A model generated the notes under the pieces. It saw only the letters and a program-made list of their open reading frames with translations, was not told the origin of the DNA and made no database searches. A program made the translations under genes and the position numbers. Of a stretch of 64,000 nt of DNA, positions 46,387 through 54,599 are shown piece by piece. The DNA comes from Dysgonomonas sp. PH5-45 (GTDB lineage: Bacteria > Bacteroidota > Bacteroidia > Bacteroidales > Dysgonomonadaceae): positions 16,825 to 80,824 of the forward strand of contig NZ_JARXWE010000010.1 in assembly GCF_029893235.1 (NCBI RefSeq). The letters run 5' to 3'. Numbering within the stretch: position 1 is the stretch's first letter; the number at the start of each line of letters is the position of its first letter.

Positions 46387-47405
46387 TTTACATTCAGATT
46401 ATATTCATCAATAGCTTCCCGCAAATATTTAATTCTTGTAGAAGTGTAGTGTTTTTTTAAATAATTATCGTATTTAATTAAATCAACATCTGTGTTCATA
46501 TATTTATCCATTAACTCAACGAACCTTTCGTACGAATCTGTATGAGACGCTATACTTGCCAATTCGAAGAAGCGGGTTTCGTCTGTGTCAGGATATCTTG
46601 CTATAATATGGCATTGACTGGCAATCAACTCAAAGATGCGAGGTGTTACCGGGTTCATACCTTTACTTCTACCATCTCCATCTATACCCGGTGTTGAATA
46701 TAAAGCAACCTTACATTGTTTCAGTAATGCAAGGTATTCTTCTCTGGTATTAAAAGTTCCGATACGTCCTGTTTTGGTAGAAAAATAATAAAAATTGCCA
46801 TTTTCTAACTTAGAGTAAACAAAATTTATATCGTTTTCGTCCGAATATCTTTTTACATATTCTTCTAAAACCGGATTTATTCTGCCAGCAGATATTAAAT
46901 CGTATTTTTTTGTATATTTTATTTCTGTATCAATTGTGTATTTGTCCGATAAGCTTAGTGGTGCATAATATATATGGAGTGGACAGTTTTTACTTTTCAG
47001 ATAATTGTAAGATTCGATACTTGATATTAATAGAAATGGACAAGACCCATATCTTTTATAAATACAGGGGAGTTCAGACTCGTCCATAAATCCATCAACA
47101 ATCCAAGGTATTATTTTTTTTCGTAGCCAAGGGGGGAAATCTATTTCACTTTGAATTACAATTTGATGGTATATATATAATTTTTTAGGGTTATATATTT
47201 TTTCTAATCTAAGAGAATTGAAGATTTTGCATAAAGTAGGATATCCAAATAATTTTCGTTGATACCATTTTCTTTTTACAGACATTATGGGGATGTTCAT
47301 GTTTTCCGATAATACATCTTCCCACTCAAATATGACCTGCCATGATTGCCAACTCTCAACCTCGCGCTGTGTGAGTATTCCCTTATACTCATATGTATTT
47401 TTCAT
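46383..47405 (-). CDS. glycosyltransferase, GT-B type
   Basis: A 340-residue protein with a C-terminal half like glycosyltransferase family 1-type enzymes: GRINPVLEEYVKRY near residue 192, then SKGMNPVTPRIFELIASQCHIIARYPDTDE near residue 250. There Pro/Glu (PRIFE) sits where EX7E-type enzymes bind the donor phosphate. The N-terminal half is divergent. The substrate is unknown. Its stop overlaps the start of the flavoprotein gene by four bases (ATGA), so both are coupled. Strong AT bias suggests recent transfer. Confidence 0.7.
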   Translation of the reverse strand: MKNTYEYKGILTQREVESWQSWQVIFEWEDVLSENMNIPIMSVKRKWYQRKLFGYPTLCKIFNSLRLEKIYNPKKLYIYHQIVIQSEIDFPPWLRKKIIPWIVDGFMDESELPCIYKRYGSCPFLLISSIESYNYLKSKNCPLHIYYAPLSLSDKYTIDTEIKYTKKYDLISAGRINPVLEEYVKRYSDENDINFVYSKLENGNFYYFSTKTGRIGTFNTREEYLALLKQCKVALYSTPGIDGDGRSKGMNPVTPRIFELIASQCHIIARYPDTDETRFFELASIASHTDSYERFVELMDKYMNTDVDLIKYDNYLKKHYTSTRIKYLREAIDEYNLNVK

Positions 47406-47880
47406 TAATCGCGTACCCGTTTTAGCATGTAAAATCTATTCAATTTATCTTTTATGAAGATACCTATTTTGATATCTAATTCGACAAAGGTATTACTATT
47501 ATTCCAATATGGGGACAGAAAAACGGGAAATATTTTTGTGGATATCTAATCGAATAAGCTAAAAACCGATAAATAAAACGAATATTGCTTTAAGAAGCTG
47601 GTACCGATTCTATGAAATGCTTTTAAATTCAGGTATTTTTTATCGGCTGCGAACGTAAAAAGTTGTAGGATAGCTAAAAAACATTGCTTAAATTTTGTTT
47701 AAAAAAATAAATTAATATCTTTGTGGAAATTAGCGTTAACAAATTACGTTATCCAGAATCAATAAGCAAGGAACATTCCGAGTTTATTGGAGAAAATAAA
47801 TTGCAGATATTTATCTAATTATCTTAATATTAACTTTAGATGTTTTGTGAAAGGAAGGCATCGTAAAAACTGAAACTATT
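47406..47880 (+). other. 475-base intergenic region with porin promoter and direct repeat
   Basis: AT-rich region between the minus-strand glycosyltransferase and the plus-strand outer-membrane barrel gene. It contains a GATATCTAAT direct repeat (47471-47480 and 47541-47550) and the promoter at 47694-47723. The first half has no recognisable gene, and the region from about 47730 to the ATG at 47881 would be an untranslated leader of about 150 bases. No coding region of note was seen. Confidence 0.6.
47694..47723 (+). promoter_or_regulatory. -33/-7 promoter of the outer-membrane barrel gene
   Basis: TTTG at 47694-47697 and TATCTTTG at 47716-47723 with an 18-base spacer closely match the Bacteroidetes TTTG-N19-TAnnTTTG promoter. 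It would give a transcript start near 47730 and a 5' leader of about 150 bases. Confidence 0.7.
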
Positions 47881-48507
47881 ATGAAAAAATTTCTAAAACC
47901 TCTTGTTGTGGCATTTGCTCTTTTAGTGAGCGTAGGTGCTTCTGCACAATTGCCATTGTCTTTTGGTATTAATGCCGGTATGAACCTTTCTAACGTAGGT
48001 GGTGATATTGATGACACAGATGCTAAAGTAGGTTTTCAAGTGGGCGTTACTGCCGATTTGGCTTTACCAATGAACTTTTTTCTACAATCTGGCCTTAGCT
48101 TCACAACTAAAGGATATAAAGGGAATGGTTTTGTTCTGAAAGATGGTGTAGCATCCGATGCAGATATTACTTCAAATGCGATGTATTTGCAATTGCCAAT
48201 TCGGGCAGGATATAAATTAGTATCTTTGCCAGGGCTTAACCTGAATGTTAATGCGGGTCCTTACTTTGCTCATGGCATTGGAGGCAAAACTAAATATGAA
48301 TCAAGAATAGGAGATGTAAAAAACGATACTTTTAGCAAATATGAATTAAAAAGATTTGATGTTGGTTTAGGATTTGGTGTTGGTGCAGAGATTACTAAAT
48401 TTACAGTAAACCTTGGTTATGAATTTGGTTTGATAAATATATCGAAAGTTGATGTTTACGACATCAAAAACCGTAATGCATTCCTAACTGTAGGTTACAA
48501 ATTCTAA
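47881..48507 (+). CDS. outer-membrane beta-barrel protein (porin family)
   Basis: A 208-residue protein with a signal peptide (about residues 1-22, ending SAQ) and an eight-stranded beta-barrel-like pattern of alternating hydrophobic strands: GINAGMNLSNVGGDIDD, NFFLQSGLSFTTKGYK, YLQLPIRAGYKL, FTVNLGYEFGLINIS. It ends with a phenylalanine (FLTVGYKF), as barrel proteins inserted by BamA do. It belongs to the PorT/opacity-like outer-membrane group common in Bacteroidetes. The function is unknown. A long untranslated leader and a 3' terminator frame it as a single-gene unit. Confidence 0.85.
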   Translation: MKKFLKPLVVAFALLVSVGASAQLPLSFGINAGMNLSNVGGDIDDTDAKVGFQVGVTADLALPMNFFLQSGLSFTTKGYKGNGFVLKDGVASDADITSNAMYLQLPIRAGYKLVSLPGLNLNVNAGPYFAHGIGGKTKYESRIGDVKNDTFSKYELKRFDVGLGFGVGAEITKFTVNLGYEFGLINISKVDVYDIKNRNAFLTVGYKF

Positions 48508-48891
48508 AAAATATATATAGTGCGCATTCTTTTGTTTTTGATACGCATAATATAACAACATATTCCAAAGAGGATATCTTGATTGAAATGGGTATCCTCT
48601 TTGATGATTCCGAATAAAAAAATTAAGAATATTGTGTGTCTACCCTAAACCACAAAATTCTTACGCCCTAAATATAATTTCCGAGACGCCGCCTGTACCG
48701 AAAAGGCTTGCATATGGGTTTTAGATAAAAAAAATATTTTTTTCTGAAACAAAAAGCTATATATATTGAAAATGTTAAACAAAAACGCTCCTTATTTGTT
48801 AAATACATGTAAGTGTTTCTGAAAACATTAACTAATAAAAGATGTTTTATTTATTTTTATTACAGAAACATTTAAAACGCTTGATGATATC
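48508..48891 (+). other. 384-base AT-rich intergenic region upstream of rprX
   Basis: The region holds the terminator of the barrel gene at 48567-48602 and then an AT-rich stretch without genes. The part from about 48710 to 48891 presumably contains the promoter of rprXY, but no exact TAnnTTTG box with a -33 element was found. Confidence 0.5.
48567..48602 (+). terminator. hairpin after the outer-membrane barrel gene
   Basis: A ten-base perfect stem, AAAGAGGATA (48567-48576) with TATCCTCTTT (48593-48602), 60 bases after the stop codon. The T run is short, so termination may be inefficient. Confidence 0.65.
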
Positions 48892-50445
48892 ATGAAGAAG
48901 TCGACAATCTGGTTGCTCGCATCTGTTATGGCAATAGCCTTTTTTGGGTTGCTATATATGCAGATAACATACTTTAAAACGACTATAAGAATGCGAGGAG
49001 ACCAGTTTGACGAAGCCGTTAAACGGAGCCTGTATCAAGCATCAAAAAGTTTGGAGAAAGATCAGACAAAGAAGTTTTTGGAAGATGGAATAGCAGCGGC
49101 TAAAAAAGATTATAAGAAAAAACAAACAGCCTACATACCGGGCGATAAAATTGTAACTCAAACTCACGGAGCGACGGTTACATCTATTCCCGGAGGTGTA
49201 TATGTAGAAGAGTATGTTACTCATACCGAAAAAATAAACCCGCCAAAAGCGGTGTCTTTGTTCCCGAATCGGGGCTCAAAGTCAATAACAAGCGCCTCGT
49301 TCGAGATGCAGGAAGTTATAAAGCAACGGTATGAATATCAGCGGAAAATACTTGATGATGTGATTTACGACATCATCAATAAATCGGTTAAACTACCCCT
49401 CGACCAGCGTGTTGATTATGAAGGTTTGCACAAAAGGGTTGAGAACGAGTTGAGATACAACGGCATAGAGTTGCCGTTCAGGATGGCAATAGTTACGTAT
49501 GATGATAAAACGGTTTTTCAGGAAGACAGTTTTGTGGTTACCTCACGGCAAAAGGTATATCCGCAAATATTGTATCAGAACGACCCTGTTGAGAAATCTA
49601 ATTTTATGAGAATATATTTCCCCGATAGGGAACATTACCTCTATAATGAGATCTTCTTTTTAGGACCGTCTATCATTTTTATACTGGTTTTGCTGACGAC
49701 ATTTATCATCGCAATTTATTTGATATTCCGCCAGAAGCGTCTGTCGGAGATGAAGAGCGACTTTATGAACAACATGACACACGAACTCAAAACACCTGTT
49801 TCCACAATTTCATTAGCGGCACAGATGCTGAAAGACCCGTCAATAACGAAATCGCCTGATGTATTTAAACATATATCGGGAGTGATTAACGACGAAACCA
49901 AACGGCTGAGTTTCCAGGTAGAGAAGGTTTTGCAGATGTCATTGTTTGAAAAACAAAAAGCCACTCTTAAGTTTAAGGAAATGGATGTCAACGACATTAT
50001 TTTCAGTGTAGCCAACACTTATCAGCTGAAAGTTGAAAAGGCAGGAGGTAGACTTGATGTAGACCTCGAAGCCGAAAAAACAGCAGTCAGTGTTGACGAA
50101 ATGCACTTCACAAACGTATTGTTCAACCTGCTGGAAAACGCAGTTAAATACAGGCGCGAAGATGTAGAATTGGATTTGATGATTCGTACATGGAACAATC
50201 CCGCAGGCTCGAAGCTTTATATTTCGATCGAAGATAATGGTATAGGCCTCAAAAAAGAAGAGCAGAAAAAGATTTTTGAACGCTTCTACCGCGTATCGAC
50301 CGGAAACCGGCACGATGTGAAAGGGTTTGGACTTGGGCTTGCTTATGTCAAAAAAATTGTTGATGATCATAAAGGGACCATCAAAGCCGAAAGCGAGATG
50401 GGAAAAGGAACGAAATTTATTATATGTTTACCTATTATAAAGTAG
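48892..50445 (+). CDS. rprX: sensor histidine kinase, RprX-like
   Basis: A 517-residue membrane sensor kinase. A first membrane helix (residues about 5-25) and a second (about 260-282) bracket a periplasmic sensor domain of about 230 residues. The cytoplasmic part has the phosphorylated His in NNMTHELKTPVST, an N box NVLFNLLENAVKYR, and G boxes IEDNGIGL and GFGLGLAYV. It resembles the RprX kinase of Bacteroides in length and partner. It would phosphorylate the regulator encoded three bases downstream. The signal sensed is not known. Confidence 0.92.
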   Translation: MKKSTIWLLASVMAIAFFGLLYMQITYFKTTIRMRGDQFDEAVKRSLYQASKSLEKDQTKKFLEDGIAAAKKDYKKKQTAYIPGDKIVTQTHGATVTSIPGGVYVEEYVTHTEKINPPKAVSLFPNRGSKSITSASFEMQEVIKQRYEYQRKILDDVIYDIINKSVKLPLDQRVDYEGLHKRVENELRYNGIELPFRMAIVTYDDKTVFQEDSFVVTSRQKVYPQILYQNDPVEKSNFMRIYFPDREHYLYNEIFFLGPSIIFILVLLTTFIIAIYLIFRQKRLSEMKSDFMNNMTHELKTPVSTISLAAQMLKDPSITKSPDVFKHISGVINDETKRLSFQVEKVLQMSLFEKQKATLKFKEMDVNDIIFSVANTYQLKVEKAGGRLDVDLEAEKTAVSVDEMHFTNVLFNLLENAVKYRREDVELDLMIRTWNNPAGSKLYISIEDNGIGLKKEEQKKIFERFYRVSTGNRHDVKGFGLGLAYVKKIVDDHKGTIKAESEMGKGTKFIICLPIIK

Positions 50446-50448
50446 AAA

Positions 50449-51174
50449 ATGGTTATGGATGAGAAAATTAAATTATTCCTATGCGAAGATGACGAGAATC
50501 TTGGTGTATTGCTAAGAGAATATCTTCAGGCAAAAGGATTCGAAACAGACCTATTCCCGGATGGTGAAATAGGCTACAGAGGCTTTACAAGAGACAAATA
50601 TGATCTTTGTATCATTGATGTTATGATGCCCAAAAAAGACGGTGTTACACTGGTTAAAGAAATCAGACAGATTAATACCAGTGTACCTATTATATTCCTT
50701 ACGGCAAAGAATATGAAAGACGATATTCTTGAAGGATTTAAAGCCGGAGCTGACGATTATATCACTAAACCTTTCAGCATGGAAGAGCTTGTGTTGCGTA
50801 TAGAAGCTATCTTCCGCCGTGTGAAAGGTAAGAAAGTTAAAGACCAGCAAGTTTATAGTTTCGGGCAAATGCAGTTCGATACACAAAAACAGATACTGAC
50901 AATCAATGGCGAACAAACAAAATTGACAACCAAAGAGTCGGAACTTCTTAGTTTATTGTGTGCTCATGCAAATGACATTTTGGAACGCAATCATGCTTTG
51001 AAACAAATATGGGTCGATGACAACTATTTCAACGCTCGCAGTATGGACGTGTATATCACCAAATTGCGTAAGCTATTGAAGCCTGCCCAAGATATTGAAA
51101 TCATCAATATACACGGAAAAGGTTACAAGCTTATCGCTCCGGTAGACGAAAATGCTGAATCGAACGAAGAGTAA
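50449..51174 (+). CDS. rprY: response regulator, RprY-like
   Basis: A 241-residue OmpR/PhoB-type regulator. The receiver domain has the acidic triad (CEDDENLG at the start), phosphorylated Asp in CIIDVMMPKKDG near residue 56, FLTAKN, and Lys in ITKPFSMEE. The C-terminal winged helix (about 140-235) has LTTKESELLSLLCAH and SMDVYITKLRKLL. Starts at ATG 50449 or at the ATG two codons on are both reasonable. A terminator follows directly. Its kinase is the upstream gene. Confidence 0.94.
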   Translation: MVMDEKIKLFLCEDDENLGVLLREYLQAKGFETDLFPDGEIGYRGFTRDKYDLCIIDVMMPKKDGVTLVKEIRQINTSVPIIFLTAKNMKDDILEGFKAGADDYITKPFSMEELVLRIEAIFRRVKGKKVKDQQVYSFGQMQFDTQKQILTINGEQTKLTTKESELLSLLCAHANDILERNHALKQIWVDDNYFNARSMDVYITKLRKLLKPAQDIEIINIHGKGYKLIAPVDENAESNEE

Positions 51175-51207
51175 GATTACGTAGAAAACAGAACATAATT
51201 TTTGAGT

Positions 51208-51245
51208 AAAAGTCCGTCATTTTTTAGTGGCGGACTTTTCTTTTT
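51208..51245 (+). terminator. intrinsic terminator of rprXY
   Basis: A nine-base perfect stem, AAAAGTCCG (51208-51216) with CGGACTTTT (51231-51239), followed by a T-rich run to 51245. It lies 33 bases after the rprY stop. Confidence 0.88.
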
Positions 51246-51295
51246 GGCATCGTTACCCTTTTTGCCTTTACAAGAAAGAATGGGCACAACAATGT

Positions 51296-52276
51296 TTATT
51301 CTTTGTTTATTTCGGATAGGCTGTTTAAGAAACCGGCTACCGTTTGCGTCCATTTTTCGGGATGCTTTATGAGGTACGATTCGTGCAGTGATTCGGGGAA
51401 AATAACCAGTGTTTTGTTTTTTGAAGCTACGTTGGCGTATATTCGCTGGGTTTCGTCCACAGGGATATTCGGGTCTTTTCCACCGCCTGTAATCAGAACG
51501 GGAACGGTTATGTTCTTTACATAATCTTCGGGATTCATGCTGTAAACATTAAATCCGTTTACAAGCCCGCCCCAAAGGCAGAGCGAGTTTTTCATGAAAG
51601 AGGGTAAATCTACCAGTCTGCCCATGCGCACTTTCACGGCATCTTCGAGCCGTCCGTAAGAGGCTTCCAGTATTACGGCACGGACGTTCATCCTATAATC
51701 GCTCTGGGCTTTGGCAACGGCTGCCGCACCCATAGAAAACCCTTCGAGGTATATATCTTTCTCGCGCAGGGTGTTCTGTGCGTATTCGTAAGCCGCTTTC
51801 ACGTCTTCGGCTTCGCGATAGCCTATCGTGACGGTATTTCCGGTAGAACCTCCAGCTCCTTCAAAATCTACCAGCATAACGTCGTAGCCCATCTGCCGCA
51901 GGGCATAAGCTTCGCCAAGCATTGCCGATTTTTCGTCCACATAGCCATGAAAGAGTATGAAGAAGCCCCGTTTCAGGCTGTCTGTCGGCATTATCCATGC
52001 TTCGAGGGTTTTGTGGGGCGATGCCTGAATCCTTACCGTTTGGTAAGGTACGTTGGGGTATTGTTTGGTTTGCGGATGCGGAATGTCCATTCCCAGAAAG
52101 AGTGTTTTTATTTTCTGTAAGGATGATGGTTGACTGTTTACAGTTTCGGCATTGTCTACGAAGTGGGTAAACTTATAGGCTTGCATAGCCGAAACAGCAT
52201 TAAAAAGCACAAACAACACCAACAATACGATGCTGCTCCATTTTAGTGCCGATTTCAATTTTTTGTTTACAGTCAT
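51296..52276 (-). CDS. alpha/beta hydrolase, membrane-anchored
   Basis: A 326-residue serine hydrolase with an N-terminal signal anchor (residues about 12-32). The nucleophile motif is GFSMGAAA near residue 178, with an oxyanion-side ILFHGYVDEKS near residue 105 and a likely catalytic Asp in GGGKDPNIPVDE near residue 265 and His in ESLHESYL near residue 298. It resembles YqkD/BAAT-like exported hydrolases of unknown substrate. It is convergent with rprY. The next minus-strand gene upstream ends 26 bases away. Confidence 0.86.
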   Translation of the reverse strand: MTVNKKLKSALKWSSIVLLVLFVLFNAVSAMQAYKFTHFVDNAETVNSQPSSLQKIKTLFLGMDIPHPQTKQYPNVPYQTVRIQASPHKTLEAWIMPTDSLKRGFFILFHGYVDEKSAMLGEAYALRQMGYDVMLVDFEGAGGSTGNTVTIGYREAEDVKAAYEYAQNTLREKDIYLEGFSMGAAAVAKAQSDYRMNVRAVILEASYGRLEDAVKVRMGRLVDLPSFMKNSLCLWGGLVNGFNVYSMNPEDYVKNITVPVLITGGGKDPNIPVDETQRIYANVASKNKTLVIFPESLHESYLIKHPEKWTQTVAGFLNSLSEINKE

Positions 52277-52302
52277 AATGGCGGTTGTTTATTCTATGCC
52301 AA

Positions 52303-52860
52303 TCAGGGGCAAATACCGAACGAATCTAAAAGCTCGCTGTTTGCTAATTTGAAGTCAATACTACGGTTTAGCTTTGTTTTACCCTTCGAATTGGTGTCGT
52401 AAATGGCTATTGTAAAAGTTTTTGCTTCTTTCAGGGCTTCTATAAATTTTTTGAATGCGTTGTTCTCAAATTTATGAAACGGATTTCCAAAGCTCTTACC
52501 ATCAATCAGAAAATCAGGTTCTTTATCATCAATCTTCGAACTTACAAAGTCAATGCCTCCATAGTCGCCATCGCGGTAATTCTCGGAATACTCAATCATA
52601 AAAAACGGCATCCTTTCATCATTGGCACAGTTGGTGCTGAAGGATAAACGGTAATCGGTGTTCGATAGGTTCAGAACCATATTTTCGCCATTGTACTTAA
52701 TCAAAACCCAACCATCGTGCGAAATCATGTTGGGAATATTCTCCAATTGCTCGTCCGAAAGGTCATCTATATTTATTATCGTCCTCTTTTCCACTGTTTG
52801 GGCAGCGGTGCTGAGGCTTACAAGGAGTAAGAGAAATACATTAAAGATGATTTTCTTCAT
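52303..52860 (-). CDS. exported protein of unknown function
   Basis: A 185-residue protein with a signal peptide (about residues 1-20, ending TAAQ) and no recognised domain. The mature part is acidic with mixed strands and helices (INIDDLSDEQLENIPNM, then YRLSFSTNCANDERMPF). It is probably periplasmic. It starts 36 bases downstream of the CDF transporter gene and ends 26 bases before the hydrolase, so cotranscription with both is likely. Confidence 0.65.
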   Translation of the reverse strand: MKKIIFNVFLLLLVSLSTAAQTVEKRTIINIDDLSDEQLENIPNMISHDGWVLIKYNGENMVLNLSNTDYRLSFSTNCANDERMPFFMIEYSENYRDGDYGGIDFVSSKIDDKEPDFLIDGKSFGNPFHKFENNAFKKFIEALKEAKTFTIAIYDTNSKGKTKLNRSIDFKLANSELLDSFGICP

Positions 52861-52896
52861 TTAGATATAGTTTTGTCTGATTATAGAATAATCGGT

Positions 52897-53823
52897 TCAG
52901 AAAGTATTTTTGTTTATACCGAATTTTTCTTCCACATGATGCACGCCGCGCGGCTCTACGTGTACAACAATATCGTAAACGTTTACGATGGTTTGCTTTA
53001 TGCTTTCTTCAACCTCTTGAGCTATGTTGTGGGCTTCGTTCAGGGTAATCTCTCCATCGGCTTCAACATCGAGTACTATCATATACATTCCGCCTATCTG
53101 GCGCGAGCGCACACGGTGCGGATTGCTTGCCCCCTGCACTTTGTCTACGGCTTCAAAAATCTTTTCGTAGACCGATGTGTCTTTCACGCCATCCATCAGT
53201 TCTACGTTCGAGTCCATAAAAATGCTTATAGACGATTTTATGATGAATAGGCTGACAAACAGACCTGTAACAGAGTCCAATATAGGTAGTTGCAAAAGGA
53301 AAGTAAAAGCTAACCCCAACAGTACGCTTAAGGATATAAGTATATCGTTGCGCATATTTTTAGCGTTGGCCATGAGCATTGGGCTGTTTATTTTTTTACC
53401 CTGACGGTATTGGTAGATTGCTAAACAGAGCTTCCCGGCAATCGAAAAGACCGTTACATAAATAGCTATCATAGTTGGCATGTTTCTTTCCGTGCCTTCA
53501 ATTATGCTATGCAGCGACGATATAAGCATCTGGATACCCGCATAAAAAATTACGAACGACAGGATTTTTGTGGCTATGCTCTCGGCCTTTTCATATCCGT
53601 AAGCATACTGCGCACTGGGCGGGCGGTTCATGATGCGTGCCGTATAAATCATTACAATGGATATAATTACATCGGTTGCGGAATCTATCCCATCGCCCAA
53701 CACGGCCAAACTGCCCGACAGGATACCGATAGCAATCTTAGCAACAGACAGGAGTGAGTTGCCCAGGGTGCTTATCCACGATGTTTTTATCAGTATTTTT
53801 TCTTTACAGACAGCCTCATTCAT
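52897..53823 (-). CDS. cation diffusion facilitator (CDF) family transporter
   Basis: A 308-residue inner-membrane transporter with six helices (residues about 14-205) and a cytoplasmic C-terminal domain (about 210-308). The metal-site motif in helix 2, GDGIDSATDVI (residues about 44-54), has the Asp pair, and helix 5 carries a similar stretch (TGLFVSLFIIKSS). The C-terminal domain has VRSRQIGGMYMIVLDVEADGEITLNEAHNIAQ, typical of ZT_dimer. It exports Zn2+, Fe2+ or Mn2+ in exchange for protons; the metal cannot be told from sequence alone. Confidence 0.92.
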   Translation of the reverse strand: MNEAVCKEKILIKTSWISTLGNSLLSVAKIAIGILSGSLAVLGDGIDSATDVIISIVMIYTARIMNRPPSAQYAYGYEKAESIATKILSFVIFYAGIQMLISSLHSIIEGTERNMPTMIAIYVTVFSIAGKLCLAIYQYRQGKKINSPMLMANAKNMRNDILISLSVLLGLAFTFLLQLPILDSVTGLFVSLFIIKSSISIFMDSNVELMDGVKDTSVYEKIFEAVDKVQGASNPHRVRSRQIGGMYMIVLDVEADGEITLNEAHNIAQEVEESIKQTIVNVYDIVVHVEPRGVHHVEEKFGINKNTF

Positions 53824-54155
53824 ACCTGTGTCTCAATGATAGTTTTTTTATGCTGTGCGAAAATACGATGTTTTTATAAGACTGCGAAATACTAATACAT
53901 AAAAAACGTACAACCCTTCTCCAATCGTCCTATCGGGCTGAGAAAGAACATTCTTTCTTCGTGTTTTGTGGTTTCCCCTCGGGGTATATTCGATAAAAAT
54001 ATTAACTTTGCGCTGATACAATGGTAAAGTGTTGCCGGAAATTTTATATGCGCAATATATATAAAATCCAGCATAAGAATTGTTACCGTACTTTGGGGGG
54101 ATGCCTCCCGATAAAGAGGTGAGCATGTTGGCCTCGTTTCTTTTTTTTGAGTATT
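53824..54155 (+). other. 332-base intergenic region with a candidate promoter
   Basis: A region between the divergent CDF gene (minus) and the small membrane protein gene (plus). A TAACTTTG box at 54003-54010 (exact TAnnTTTG) would serve the plus-strand gene with a leader of about 140 bases. Short GC-rich palindromes are seen near 53974-53990 and 54095-54112. No gene was found. Confidence 0.5.
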
Positions 54156-54485
54156 ATGAAAAATACAAACTCTATCAAAGTTTTTGCAATCTCGTTGCCC
54201 ATTATCTGGGCAGTGATAACCGTAGGTCTGTTTTCAGGTTTGCTTGCCGGAAATGCTTTTTTGAGAGATTTTATCTTACCGGTTATCTTGCTTGTGTCAT
54301 TTGTTTTGCTCAATGTTTATATTGTAAAGTTGTGGTTTGCATATACCGAAGATAGTAAAACACTGAAACGTATAAATAGCGAATTAGAAACTATACTGAC
54401 CAAAGCCCGCGAATCGGAGGCTCATGAAAAATATGAACTGTTTGTCCTCAAACGTTTTCTGAAGAAGATAGAAGCTGAGGAATAG
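54156..54485 (+). CDS. small membrane protein with coiled-coil tail
   Basis: From the ATG at 54156 this is a 109-residue protein with two hydrophobic helices (residues about 6-30 and 38-60) and a charged C-terminal helix (LKRINSELETILTKARESEAHEK and on) that looks coiled-coil. It is not recognised as a family. The three-codon extension to TTG at 54147 is unlikely. It lies upstream of porX by 114 bases; any functional link to PorX is only positional. Confidence 0.6.
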   Translation: MKNTNSIKVFAISLPIIWAVITVGLFSGLLAGNAFLRDFILPVILLVSFVLLNVYIVKLWFAYTEDSKTLKRINSELETILTKARESEAHEKYELFVLKRFLKKIEAEE

Positions 54486-54599
54486 CACACGCATACTTAA
54501 AAATACTTACTATTCATTATACTTTCGGAAAAACATCCGCGTTATGTTTCTAATAAAGGCATTAATCAGTATTTTTGAATGAAATAAATAATAATGACA

